In this document: positions 13,534 to 22,075 of the stretch, piece by piece
Layout of the letters: every line of letters starts with the position of its first letter
How positions within the stretch are numbered: position 1 is the first letter of the stretch
Origin: an uncultured Ruminococcus sp.
GTDB taxonomy: Bacteria; Bacillota; Clostridia; Oscillospirales; Ruminococcaceae
Length of the DNA stretch: 24,579 bases
Assembly (NCBI GenBank): GCA_946540705.1
Contig: CAMNJD010000531.1
Coordinates: forward strand, 1-24,579
Reading direction: 5' to 3'
Position numbers and translations under genes: made by a program
Notes under the pieces: model-generated
The model's input: only the letters and a program-made list of their open reading frames with translations
Database searches by the model: none
Told to the model about the DNA's origin: nothing

Positions 13534-16500
13534 ATGTATCTGAAATCATTGGAGCTGCAGGGCTTCAAATCATTCCCCGACAAGATCAGCCTCAGCTTTG
13601 ATGAGGGCTTTACCGCTGTTGTCGGCCCGAACGGCAGCGGCAAGAGCAATATCGGCGATGCTGTGCGCTGGGTGCTCGGTGAGCAGTCTACCAAGGAGCT
13701 GCGCGGCAAAAGCATGGAGGACGTCATCTTCTCCGGCACCAAGACCCGCAAGCCGATGGGATTTGCTGCCGTCACACTGACGATCGACAACAGCGACCGT
13801 GCGCTCGCAGACCCCGAACCGGAGGTCGCGATCACCAGACGGCTCTACCGCAGCGGCGACAGCGAATATCTCATCAACGGCAGGAACGTCCGCCTGAAGG
13901 ACATCAATGAGCTGTTCATGGACACCGGCCTCGGACGCGACGGCTACGCGATCATCGGACAGGGCAGAATCGCCGAGATCGTCGGCGCAAAATCCAATGA
14001 GCGCCGCGATATCTTTGAGGAGGCCGCCGGCGTTTCCAAGTTCCGCTACCGCAAGCAGGAGGCCGAGCGCAGACTTTCGCAGGCGCAGGACAATCTGCTG
14101 CGCCTTTCCGATATCGCACAGGAGCTCGAAAGCAGACTCGGCCCGCTGAAAACACAGGCCGAGAAAGCCGAGAAATATCTCGTGCTCGCAGAGGAGCGCA
14201 GAGTGCTTGAGGTGTCATTCTGGGTGCATCGCCTCGGCACGCTCAGCACACAGCTCCAGACCCTTTCCGACAGCTATTTGCAGATCACGGCGGAATATGA
14301 GAATCTGCAAAGCGATTTGCAGCGCGAGGAGGAAAAGCTCTCTCTCGCCTTTCAGGATATGCAGCAGGCGACCGCCGATATTGAAACGCTGCAAAACAAG
14401 ATCGTTGCCTCAGAGCAGGAAAATGCCGCTGTGACCGCAAATATTGCCGTCTGCGAGAATGAGATGCAGCACAGCAATGACCGTATCACGCAGCTCTCGT
14501 CGCAGCAGTCTGAGCTGAGCGGCTCGGGCGGCGAATGGGAGCAGAAGCTCAAGGAGCAGGACGAATATCTCGAAACGCTTTCAAAGCGGCAGGAGGAGCT
14601 GACGCTGAAAATCCAGGCGGATCTTCAGGAGCTCGATATCATTACCGCACAGAATGAGACGCGGAGCGGGCAGGTCACGGAGCAGGACAGCGCCCTGCGG
14701 CAGATGTATTTGCAGCAGAACGAGGCGGATGTCCGGATTCAGAGCATGGAGCGTGAGCTCGATGAGACGCGCGATACCCTTGCCCGCGCTGAGGCCGACA
14801 GCACCGGCGTACAGGCACGGCTGAAGGACTATGCCGCGCAGGAGCAGGCGCTTCAAAAGCAGATCGACGGCATTCATGACAGGCAGAAGGAGCAGCAGAA
14901 CCGCCTCGACGGCTGCCGGCAGCTCGCCGGACTCAGAGAGCAGAAATATCAGCAGCTTCTTGAAAAAATGAATCAGGTCACGAATCAGTACAACCAGATG
15001 CAGCAGCGTCAGCATATTCTCCGTGACCTCGAACAGAATATGGAGGGCTATGCCGGAAGCGTCCGGCAGATCCTCAAGGTCAGCAAGAGCGGCCGCATCG
15101 GCGGCATCCACGGCACCGTTGCACAGCGCGTCACCGCTGCACCGGAATACGGCACGGCGATTGAGACAGCACTCGGCGGCGCACTGCAAAATGTCATCGT
15201 CGAAAATGACGACACCGCAAAGCGCTGCATCCGCTACCTCAGCGATGTGCGCGGCGGCAGAGCGACATTCCTGCCGCTGACCACGATCCGCGGCTATCGG
15301 CTGAAGGAGCAGCTCGAAGGCACCGACGGATTTGTCGCACTGGCCTGTGACCTCGTGACCTTCGATGAGCGGTACCGAAATATCGTCGAGAGCCTGCTGG
15401 GCAAGATCGCCGTTGCGGAGGATATCGACGCAGCATCGCGCATCGCAAAGCGCTTTGGCTACCGCTTCCGCATCGTGACGCTCGACGGTCAGGTCGTCAA
15501 CACCGGCGGTTCCTTTACGGGCGGTTCGGCGGCACGGTCAGCGGGTGTCATCACCCGGACGCATGAGCTTGAGGAGCTGAACAGACAGCTTAAGGAACTC
15601 GAAGCGCAGCAGGAAAATCTGCGCACCGAAACGGCAAAGCGCAAGGCGGAATGGGCAAAGCTGCTCACCGATATCGAGGGCGCGCAGGCTTTGCTTCAGG
15701 AGCTTCAGCAGCAGGAAAATACCGTTCAGCAGCAGCTCGCAGCACTGCAGGCAAGAGCAAATTCCGATGCCGCATGGCAGGAAAATGAGGCGGAGCAGCG
15801 CAGACGGCTTGAGGAAAAGATCGAAAAAACCGAGGACAGCATCCGCAGCGCAAAGGCGGCAAAGGACGCCCTCGATCAGCAGATCCGGACGGCGGAGGAA
15901 AAGCTGCTTGCATGCTCGGAGGAGCAGACTAAAATGCTCAGCGAGCAGAATGCGCTTTCACAGCGCATCGCCGATGAGAAGATCAGACAGGCAGAGCTGA
16001 CCAAGGACCTCGAAAGCGAGCGCCGCCGCAGAATTGCGATGGCGCAGTCCATGGAGCAGGCGGGCGATCAGCTTGCCGCACTCGCGGAGGATATCCGCAG
16101 GGAAAAGGAAAATATCACCGCCCAGCAGCAGCGCATCACCGCGCTGAAGCAGGGGCAGGAGGCCAGACGGGACAGCATCAACGAGATGCAGGTGAAGATC
16201 GGACAGCTCCGCCGCGATCACGAGGAGAAGGAGCAGCACACCCGCCTCATCCGTGAGGGCATGGACGCCCTGCGCGATGCCAGAGAAAAGCAGTCTGCCG
16301 AGCGCACCCGCGTCGAGGAGCGGCAGAATACCGTGCAGCGCGAGATCGACGATCTGGTGTTCCGGCTTCAGGAGTCCTATGAGCTGACCCGCACGGAGGC
16401 AGAGGCGCAGGCCGAGCCGATCGAAAACGTCAAGGAATGCGAGACAAAGCTGAACTCCGTCAAAGGCAAAATCCGCGCACTGGGCTCGGTCAATGTCGCG

Positions 16501-17091
16501 GCGGTCGATGAGTACCGCGAGGTTTCCGAGCGCTATGCCGACATGAGCACACAGCTCGCCGACATCGAGCAGGCCAAGAAGGAGCTGGAACAGCTCATTG
16601 AGCAGCTCACCTCGGAAATGTGCGAGATCTTCCGCACGAGCTTCATCAAGATCAATCAGTATTTCGGCGAGATCTTCGTCGAGCTGTTCGGCGGCGGCAG
16701 CGCATCGCTGGAGCTGACCGATCCCGAAAATCTGCTGGAATCCGGCATTGAGATCAAGGTCGCGCCGCCCGGAAAGGTCATCAAGAACCTGATTTCCCTC
16801 TCCGGCGGTGAGCAGTCCTTTGTTGCGATCTGTATTTATTTTGCGATTCTGAAGCTGCGCCCGGCACCGTTCTGTATTCTGGATGAGATCGACGCGGCGC
16901 TGGATGAAGTCAATGTCGCAAAATATGCGCAGTATCTCAAGCATTTCTTCGGACAGGTGCAGTTTGTCGTTGTGACGCACAGACGCATGGCTATGGATGC
17001 CGCGAATGTGCTGTACGGCGTGACGATGCAGGAGGACGGCGTTTCCAGACTGCTGCGCCTCGACCAGAACGGCGCTGCGATCACAGAGTGA
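13534..17091 (+). CDS. smc: chromosome segregation protein SMC
   Basis: The ATPase core of bacterial condensin, which with ScpA and ScpB organises and separates chromosomes. The N-terminal head has Walker A GPNGSGKSN (31-39), and a long coiled coil (about 165-500) follows. The hinge lies at about 505-665 (GIHGTVAQRVTA, GGRATFLPL, VNTGGSFTGGSA). The returning coiled coil (about 675-1010) leads to the C-terminal head with signature LSGGEQSF (1089) and Walker B FCILDEIDAALDE (1113). Its 1185 residues are standard. Codon use makes the coiled-coil region rich in CAG and GAG, producing long antisense ORFs that are not genes. ScpA and ScpB are not in the window. ftsY follows, as in many Firmicutes. 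Confidence 0.98.
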   Translation: MYLKSLELQGFKSFPDKISLSFDEGFTAVVGPNGSGKSNIGDAVRWVLGEQSTKELRGKSMEDVIFSGTKTRKPMGFAAVTLTIDNSDRALADPEPEVAITRRLYRSGDSEYLINGRNVRLKDINELFMDTGLGRDGYAIIGQGRIAEIVGAKSNERRDIFEEAAGVSKFRYRKQEAERRLSQAQDNLLRLSDIAQELESRLGPLKTQAEKAEKYLVLAEERRVLEVSFWVHRLGTLSTQLQTLSDSYLQITAEYENLQSDLQREEEKLSLAFQDMQQATADIETLQNKIVASEQENAAVTANIAVCENEMQHSNDRITQLSSQQSELSGSGGEWEQKLKEQDEYLETLSKRQEELTLKIQADLQELDIITAQNETRSGQVTEQDSALRQMYLQQNEADVRIQSMERELDETRDTLARAEADSTGVQARLKDYAAQEQALQKQIDGIHDRQKEQQNRLDGCRQLAGLREQKYQQLLEKMNQVTNQYNQMQQRQHILRDLEQNMEGYAGSVRQILKVSKSGRIGGIHGTVAQRVTAAPEYGTAIETALGGALQNVIVENDDTAKRCIRYLSDVRGGRATFLPLTTIRGYRLKEQLEGTDGFVALACDLVTFDERYRNIVESLLGKIAVAEDIDAASRIAKRFGYRFRIVTLDGQVVNTGGSFTGGSAARSAGVITRTHELEELNRQLKELEAQQENLRTETAKRKAEWAKLLTDIEGAQALLQELQQQENTVQQQLAALQARANSDAAWQENEAEQRRRLEEKIEKTEDSIRSAKAAKDALDQQIRTAEEKLLACSEEQTKMLSEQNALSQRIADEKIRQAELTKDLESERRRRIAMAQSMEQAGDQLAALAEDIRREKENITAQQQRITALKQGQEARRDSINEMQVKIGQLRRDHEEKEQHTRLIREGMDALRDAREKQSAERTRVEERQNTVQREIDDLVFRLQESYELTRTEAEAQAEPIENVKECETKLNSVKGKIRALGSVNVAAVDEYREVSERYADMSTQLADIEQAKKELEQLIEQLTSEMCEIFRTSFIKINQYFGEIFVELFGGGSASLELTDPENLLESGIEIKVAPPGKVIKNLISLSGGEQSFVAICIYFAILKLRPAPFCILDEIDAALDEVNVAKYAQYLKHFFGQVQFVVVTHRRMAMDAANVLYGVTMQEDGVSRLLRLDQNGAAITE

Positions 17092-17143
17092 GCATCCCCC
17101 GAAACCGAATCACCATCTTCCCACGACGAGAGGAGATCAGAAA

Positions 17144-18526
17144 ATGGGCATTTTTCAGAAAATCCGTGACGGATTGAAAAAAACACGCAACAGCGTCATC
17201 AAGGGTCTGCGCAAGCTGCTGGGCTCCTTTACCAAGATCGACGAGGAGCTCTTTGAGCAGCTCGAGGAAACGATGATCATGGGCGATATGGGCGCAGAGA
17301 CTGCGATCGAGATCTGCGATCAGCTCCGCGACCGCGTCAAGGAGCGCGGCATCACCGACCCGAACGATATCATGGGGCTCATTCAGGAGATCACCTCTGA
17401 AATGCTCGGCGAGGATGAGGAGCTGAACCTTTCCACGCAGCCCTCCGTCATTCTCGTCATCGGCGTGAACGGCGCGGGCAAGACCACCACGATCGGCAAG
17501 CTCTGCCACCAGTTCAAGCAGGAGGGCAAGCGCGTTATCGTTGCAGCGGCGGATACGTTCCGTGCGGCTGCAATCGACCAGCTCGCCGTCTGGACGGACA
17601 GAGCCGGTGTTGAGCTGGTGCGGCATGCAGAGGGCAGCGACCCTGCTGCGGTCGTCTTTGACGGCATTACCGCCGCAAAGGCCAGACAGTGCGATGTGCT
17701 GATCTGCGACACCGCAGGCCGGCTCCATAACAAGAAGAATCTGATGCAGGAGCTCGCAAAGATCAACCGCATCATCGACCGCGAGGCAGACGGCTGTGCA
17801 AAGGAGTGCCTGCTGGTGCTCGATGCAACGACCGGCCAGAATGCGGTCAATCAGGCAAGGCTCTTTCAGGAGGTCGCGCCGATCACCGGCATCGTGCTGA
17901 CGAAGCTCGACGGCACCGCGAAGGGCGGCATTGTCATTTCGATCAAGAACGAGCTGGGCATTCCGGTCAAGCTGATCGGCGTCGGCGAGGGCATTGACGA
18001 TCTTCAGAAGTTCGAGGCCAAGAGCTTTGTCGATGCGCTCTTTGACCGCGATGCGGAGGCCGATGAGGCCGCGGCGGAGCAGACTCCCGAGCATACCGGG
18101 CTTGCAGAGGAAGCCGAAGAAGAAGCTGCTGCATTGGCAGATGCAGCGCCGGTCTATCCGGATGCACAGAGCTTTGCAAACAGCGCCGAGGCCGATATCT
18201 CGACCGAGGAGATCACCCCGAATGACGAGGTGGCACTCGCTGCGGAGCAGTATGAGGATGTGCTGACCGTTCAGGCGGAACAGGAGCCGGAGGAAGTGCC
18301 CGTCAGTGAGGCAGTGCCTGCGTCGGAATTGCTGCCGGAGGAGGAGCGGATCCCCGCAGAGGAACCGGAGCCTGCGGAGGAGATCTCCGAGTTTGTGACG
18401 GAAGCAGCGGATGCGGATGCGGAGGAGCCCGCACCCGCAGAGGATGCGCCGGAGCAGACCGCAGAGCCCGAGCCGGAGGAACCCAGAAAGCGCGGCCTTT
18501 TCGGATTCTTCCGCAGAAAGAAATAA
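17144..18526 (+). CDS. ftsY: signal recognition particle receptor FtsY with acidic C-terminal tail
   Basis: The GTPase that receives the SRP-ribosome complex at the membrane. The N-terminal basic amphipathic helix (GIFQKIRDGLKKTRN) and N domain cover about 1-95. The G domain has GVNGAGKTTTIGKL (107, P-loop), DTAGRLHNK (189) and TKLDG (253), with GVGEGIDDLQKF near the end. The NG core stops near residue 300. Residues 301-460 are an acidic, Ala/Pro/Glu-rich tail ending in RKRGLFGFFRRKK, a basic aromatic segment. In most bacteria the acidic A domain is N-terminal, so here it is displaced. The frame is continuous with no frameshift. The tail could be a second membrane contact, which is inference. 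Downstream of smc by 52 nt. Confidence 0.95.
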   Translation: MGIFQKIRDGLKKTRNSVIKGLRKLLGSFTKIDEELFEQLEETMIMGDMGAETAIEICDQLRDRVKERGITDPNDIMGLIQEITSEMLGEDEELNLSTQPSVILVIGVNGAGKTTTIGKLCHQFKQEGKRVIVAAADTFRAAAIDQLAVWTDRAGVELVRHAEGSDPAAVVFDGITAAKARQCDVLICDTAGRLHNKKNLMQELAKINRIIDREADGCAKECLLVLDATTGQNAVNQARLFQEVAPITGIVLTKLDGTAKGGIVISIKNELGIPVKLIGVGEGIDDLQKFEAKSFVDALFDRDAEADEAAAEQTPEHTGLAEEAEEEAAALADAAPVYPDAQSFANSAEADISTEEITPNDEVALAAEQYEDVLTVQAEQEPEEVPVSEAVPASELLPEEERIPAEEPEPAEEISEFVTEAADADAEEPAPAEDAPEQTAEPEPEEPRKRGLFGFFRRKK

Positions 18527-18544
18527 GCGGCGGAGGTGCGGCAG

Positions 18545-19153
18545 ATGGAGCTGATTCTTGCGACAAACAACCAAAACAAGCTGCGGGAAATCCGTGGGAT
18601 TCTCGCAGATACCGATATCAAAGTGATCTCACAGCGCGAGGCAGGCATCTGGCTCGATGTGGATGAGACAGGAACGACCTTTGCGGAAAATGCAGCGCTC
18701 AAGGCAGAGGCGATCTTCGAGGAGGCAAAGCTGCGCGGCATGGAAAGCTGGGTGCTGGCGGATGACAGCGGACTGTCTGTCGATGCGCTGAACGGGGAGC
18801 CGGGCGTCTATTCGCACCGCTGGGCGGGCGAGGATGCGACCGATGCAGACCGCTGTGCCAAGCTGCTCGATGCGATGCGGGATGTGCCGGACGGTAAGCG
18901 CAGTGCGCATTTTGCCTGCGTGATGTGCCTCATTGCACCGGACGGACAGAAGCATCTGTTCGAGGGAAAGGTCGCGGGTGAAATTCTGCACGAAGCACGC
19001 GGGGAAAACGGCTTTGGCTATGACCCGGTGTTCGGCTTTCAGGGGCGCAGCTTCGCGGAGATTCCCGCGGAGGAGAAGAATGCTGTCTCACACCGGCACA
19101 ATGCGCTGGTGCAGGCGGCGGCAATGCTGCGGGAAACCGCAAATGCAGATTGA
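18545..19153 (+). CDS. rdgB: XTP/dITP diphosphatase (RdgB/HAM1 family)
   Basis: Hydrolyses non-canonical purine triphosphates (dITP, XTP) so that they do not enter DNA or RNA. Typical motifs: ATNNQNKLREI near the N-terminus, LADDSGLSVDALNGEPGVYSHRW in parts (DDSGLSVDALNG, PGVYSHRW), GENGFGYDPVF and SHRHNAL near the end. From ATG 18545 the protein has 202 residues, as expected. The in-frame GTG at 18536 lies inside the ribosome binding site GGAGGTG, so ATG 18545 (6 nt after it) is the better start. It follows ftsY by 18 nt and is 15 nt before yhbY, so it likely belongs to one transcript with both. Confidence 0.95.
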   Translation: MELILATNNQNKLREIRGILADTDIKVISQREAGIWLDVDETGTTFAENAALKAEAIFEEAKLRGMESWVLADDSGLSVDALNGEPGVYSHRWAGEDATDADRCAKLLDAMRDVPDGKRSAHFACVMCLIAPDGQKHLFEGKVAGEILHEARGENGFGYDPVFGFQGRSFAEIPAEEKNAVSHRHNALVQAAAMLRETANAD

Positions 19154-19168
19154 AAGGAGGCCGGCAAA

Positions 19169-19474
19169 ATGCTGACCAGTAAACAGCGCGCACAACTGCG
19201 CGGCATGGCAAACGGGCTCGAAAGCATCCTGACCGTCGGAAAGGGCGGTATGAGTGAGCAGCTCACCAAGCAGGCAGCAGATGCCCTTCTGAAGCGCGAG
19301 CTGATCAAGGGTCATGTGCTGGAGACCTGTGAATATTCCGCGAGAGAAGCCGCAGAGCTGCTTGCGGGCAAGACCGGCGCAGAGGTCGTCTGCGCGATCG
19401 GCAACCGCTTTGTGCTGTATAAGGCACACCCGAAAAAGCCGGTCATTCAGCTTGTCGGGCAGAAGAAAAAATGA
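19169..19474 (+). CDS. yhbY: CRM-domain RNA-binding protein YhbY
   Basis: A single CRM (chloroplast RNA splicing and ribosome maturation) domain of 101 residues. YhbY relatives associate with the 50S precursor and take part in ribosome assembly. Visible features are LTSKQRAQLRGMANGLE at the start, the GKGGMS loop (GxxG-type), HVLETCEYSAREAAELLAGKTGAE and the ending of the fold GNRFVLYK. It has a strong ribosome binding site, GAAAGGAGG, 7-8 nt before ATG 19169. Its stop overlaps the nadD start by 4 nt (ATGA), which suggests translational coupling. Confidence 0.93.
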   Translation: MLTSKQRAQLRGMANGLESILTVGKGGMSEQLTKQAADALLKRELIKGHVLETCEYSAREAAELLAGKTGAEVVCAIGNRFVLYKAHPKKPVIQLVGQKKK

Positions 19475-20121
19475 GCAGGCGGATCGGACTGTTCGGCGGC
19501 AGCTTCAATCCCATCCATAACGGGCATCTGCACCTTGTGCGCGAGGTCCGGCGGGCGCTGAAGCTCGACGGAGTACTGCTCATGCCGGCAGGAGAAGCGC
19601 CGCACAAAAGCACTGCGGCGTATGCACCGGCCGCTCACCGGCTGGAAATGTGCAGGCTGGCGGCGAAACAGTATCCGTGGATGACAGTCTCGGATTATGA
19701 GATCTGCAAAAACGGGAAAAGCTATACGGTCGAGACACTGCGTGCGCTGCATGAAATGCACCCGGATGTCCGCTGGACACTGATGATCGGGAGCGACATG
19801 CTGCTGACCTTTGACAAATGGTACTGCTGGCAGGAGATCCTGACGCTGGCGGAGGTGTGTGCGGTCTCCCGCGAGACAGGCGATCTGCCGCAGCTTTACC
19901 GGACAGCAGACGCGCTCAGGGCGCAGGCGTCCGGCGCAAAGATCACCGTGCTCTCTGCGAAGGCCTTTCCTGCCTCCTCGACTGAGATCCGCGAAAAGCT
20001 GCGGAACCGTGCGGACTGCACTTGCCTTTTGCCGGAAAATGTAGTACAATATATCTGTGACAATCATCTTTACCGGAATGAACAGGAGTGTGAAAACAGT
20101 GGGCAAGGCGGAGCAGAATGA
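19471..20121 (+). CDS. nadD: nicotinate-nucleotide adenylyltransferase
   Basis: Joins nicotinate mononucleotide and ATP to make deamido-NAD, a step of NAD synthesis. The nucleotidyltransferase signature GGSFNPIHNGH is at residues 9-19, with the HxGH-type His-16 and His-19. The second ATP-binding motif SSTEIREKL lies near 169-177. Length is 216 residues, as usual. ATG 19471 overlaps the yhbY stop. The end of the gene overlaps the start of yqeK by about 23 nt. Near its 3' end the sequence becomes AT-rich and contains a possible internal promoter. Confidence 0.95.
   Translation: MSRRIGLFGGSFNPIHNGHLHLVREVRRALKLDGVLLMPAGEAPHKSTAAYAPAAHRLEMCRLAAKQYPWMTVSDYEICKNGKSYTVETLRALHEMHPDVRWTLMIGSDMLLTFDKWYCWQEILTLAEVCAVSRETGDLPQLYRTADALRAQASGAKITVLSAKAFPASSTEIREKLRNRADCTCLLPENVVQYICDNHLYRNEQECENSGQGGAE
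20022..20050 (+). promoter_or_regulatory. candidate internal promoter for yqeK and the LCP gene
   Basis: TTGCCT (20022-20027), a 17-nt spacer and TACAAT (20045-20050) lie within the last codons of nadD, in a locally AT-rich patch. The start of transcription would be near 20057, about 40 nt before the yqeK start. The -35 element is only 4 of 6 and the position is inside a gene, so this is tentative. Confidence 0.35.
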
Positions 20122-20713
20122 GCAGGTGCGCACACTGACCGCGCTGCTGAAGGCGCGGCTTTCCAAGAAACGGTTTACCCATTCGGTCAATGTCGCCAGA
20201 GCGTCACATATGCTGGCGGAGCGCTGGGGTGCAGACCCCGCACGGGCGTATCTCGCCGGTCTGCTGCATGACTGCTGCAAGGAGCTGCCGTTCCCGGAGC
20301 AGGAGGCACTCATGCGCAGCGGGCCGTTCCCCGTCAGCGGAACGGAATGGCGCTGCAAGCCGGTCTGGCACGGCATCGCCGCCGCTGCGTATATGCATGC
20401 GGAGCTCGGGATCGAGGATGCAGAGGTGCTCAGCGCGGCGCGCTGGCATACGGTCGGACATGCGAATATGACAAGGCTGGAGGAGATCGTCTATATGGCC
20501 GATCTGATCTCCGCGGACAGAACCTACCGGGATGTGGATAAATTCCGGAAAATGGCGCAGAATGATCTTGAAAAGGCATTGCTCTGTGCGTTAGAATACG
20601 CGATCGAGAGCGTGCTGAAAAAAGGGACGCCCCTGCCCCTTTCAACGGTCGAGGCCTATAACTATTACCTCGAACGCACCGCGCAGAGGGTCGAACAGAA
20701 GTCGAAAAAATAA
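20099..20713 (+). CDS. yqeK: HD-domain phosphohydrolase YqeK, probable Ap4A hydrolase
   Basis: YqeK-type proteins of Firmicutes split diadenosine tetraphosphate symmetrically. HD-type metal ligands are visible: His-28 in FTHSVNVA, His-57/Asp-58 in LLHDCCKE, His in VWHGIAAAAY, and His in ARWHTVGHANM. The later motif YMADLISADRTYRDVDKFRK matches the family. I take GTG 20099 as the start (205 residues): AGGAG at 20084-20088 is about 10 nt upstream, and the Bacillus protein begins at the equivalent point. Other in-frame starts are ATG 20078 and GTG 20057, which lack a well-placed site. The nadD-yqeK overlap is typical. The ribosome silencing factor gene rsfS, often next, is not here. Confidence 0.9.
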   Translation: MGKAEQNEQVRTLTALLKARLSKKRFTHSVNVARASHMLAERWGADPARAYLAGLLHDCCKELPFPEQEALMRSGPFPVSGTEWRCKPVWHGIAAAAYMHAELGIEDAEVLSAARWHTVGHANMTRLEEIVYMADLISADRTYRDVDKFRKMAQNDLEKALLCALEYAIESVLKKGTPLPLSTVEAYNYYLERTAQRVEQKSKK

Positions 20714-20767
20714 GCCGGCAAAATACAGGATGTGCAAATGAAATTCTCAAGAAGGAGAGGATTCAGA

Positions 20768-21880
20768 ATGCACACTGGAATCAGACGGCACGGCACATGG
20801 CTGATGCTGATTTGTGCAATGCTGCTCAGTACGGCGATCACGCTGCACGGCCTGCGCCGCTGGCAGCCGTTCGCGTCCGCACAGGAGGCGGCCTATTCCG
20901 GGACACTGCCCGTGCAGACAAAAAAGCCTTCCGCAGAAATGACCGCCGCAGCGCAGACAGCGCCCGAACCGTCCGCTGATGACGGGCTGGACATGCGGCA
21001 GCTCCGGGAAGGACAGTTCACGGTTCTGCTGCTGGGACTGGATGAATCCCGCGCCAATACCGATGTCATCATGCTGCTGCTTTTTGACCTTGCGGGACAT
21101 GAGATCCGGATCCTGCAAATTCCCAGAGACAGCTACGTGCCGGATTACACCGGTTTCGCGGCGGGCAAGATCAACAGTGTCTACACCCGCGGCGATCCCG
21201 AAAAAACACCGGTTCAGCGCACGGCAGACTGTGTTGCGCAAAGCCTGCTCATCCCGGTTGACCGCTGTGTCACGACCGGCTGCGGCGATATCGCACGCAT
21301 GGTGGATCTGATCGGCGGCGTGCGGGTCGATATGCCCTATGCGATCGAATTTGAGGCGGGAAAGACCGTTCCGGCAGGGGAACAGATACTTTCCGGCGAA
21401 CAGGCTGAGTGGCTTCTGCGCTACCGGCACGGCTATGCCGAGGGCGACATCGGGCGGCTGAAGGCGCAGCGCATCTTTCTCGCGGCGGCTGTACAGCAGC
21501 TCGGGCAGCTCAGTACGCTGAAGCTCATGCAGTGCCTCTATACGATCCGGCAGGAGGCGCTTCTGCGCTCGGATATGACCGCCGATGAAATGCGAAAGCT
21601 CGCGGATTTCACAAAGCAGACCGCTCCCGAACAGATCACGATGCATCTGCTGCCGGGCGAGGGCTGTACGTTTTCCGCTGCCGACGGCAGACAGTACGCG
21701 GTCTGGAGCATCCATGCACAGGCTGCGGCAGAGATGCTGAACCGGTATTTCCGCCCGCATGAGCCGGAGGTCGCGGAGCTGCCCGTCACAGAGCTTTCAG
21801 CCGGGCATACCGATGCCTATGACAGCGACAGTACCGATGTGCAGCGCATCACCGACGGCGATGCATTTCACGGCCGGTGA
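20768..21880 (+). CDS. LytR-CpsA-Psr (LCP) family cell wall glycopolymer ligase
   Basis: LCP enzymes attach wall teichoic acid-like or capsular polymers to peptidoglycan. One membrane segment at about 10-29 (TWLMLICAMLLSTAITLHGL) follows a short basic N-terminus, so the catalytic domain is outside. The LCP domain (about 83-245) shows FTVLLLGLDES, ANTDVIMLLLFD (Asp-99), IPRDSYV (Arg-120, Asp-121), KINSVYTRGD, MVDLIGGVRVDMP and LLRYRHGYAEGDIGRLKAQR. A Pro/Thr/Ala-rich stretch (about 45-75) links anchor and domain. The start at ATG 20768 follows AAGGAGAGG (20752-20760). Two upstream in-frame starts (20732, 20738) would add at most 12 residues. Substrate polymer unknown. Last gene of the cluster; a terminator follows. 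Confidence 0.9.
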   Translation: MHTGIRRHGTWLMLICAMLLSTAITLHGLRRWQPFASAQEAAYSGTLPVQTKKPSAEMTAAAQTAPEPSADDGLDMRQLREGQFTVLLLGLDESRANTDVIMLLLFDLAGHEIRILQIPRDSYVPDYTGFAAGKINSVYTRGDPEKTPVQRTADCVAQSLLIPVDRCVTTGCGDIARMVDLIGGVRVDMPYAIEFEAGKTVPAGEQILSGEQAEWLLRYRHGYAEGDIGRLKAQRIFLAAAVQQLGQLSTLKLMQCLYTIRQEALLRSDMTADEMRKLADFTKQTAPEQITMHLLPGEGCTFSAADGRQYAVWSIHAQAAAEMLNRYFRPHEPEVAELPVTELSAGHTDAYDSDSTDVQRITDGDAFHGR

Positions 21881-21923
21881 GATGCCCGTTCCGCCCCCGT
21901 AGATTTCAAACCCGTCACATGTT

Positions 21924-21973
21924 CAGCCGCAGGCTCCCTGATGCAGATGCAGGGAACTGCGGCTGTTTGATTT
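21924..21973 (+). terminator. terminator after the LCP gene
   Basis: A 9-bp stem, CAGCCGCAG (21924-21932) with CTGCGGCTG (21957-21965), contains a second inner stem TCCCTG/CAGGGA, and is followed by TTTGATTT. It ends the cluster before the next promoter at 21997. Confidence 0.85.
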
Positions 21974-21996
21974 AGAATCATTTTTTGAAAAAAAAC

Positions 21997-22026
21997 TTGA
22001 CAATCGCTGTCGATTTGTGCTATACT
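21997..22026 (+). promoter_or_regulatory. extended -10 sigma-A promoter of the sensor-regulator gene
   Basis: TTGACA (21997-22002), an 18-nt spacer ending in TGC, and TATACT (22021-22026). The TG one base before the -10 is the extended -10 element. The start of transcription would be near 22033, leaving an untranslated leader of about 43 nt with the ribosome binding site GAGAGTGGGTG before ATG 22076. Confidence 0.8.
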
Positions 22027-22075
22027 GATGATATATTGTAATCTGTGAACATGGAAAGAGAGTGGGTGTTACATT

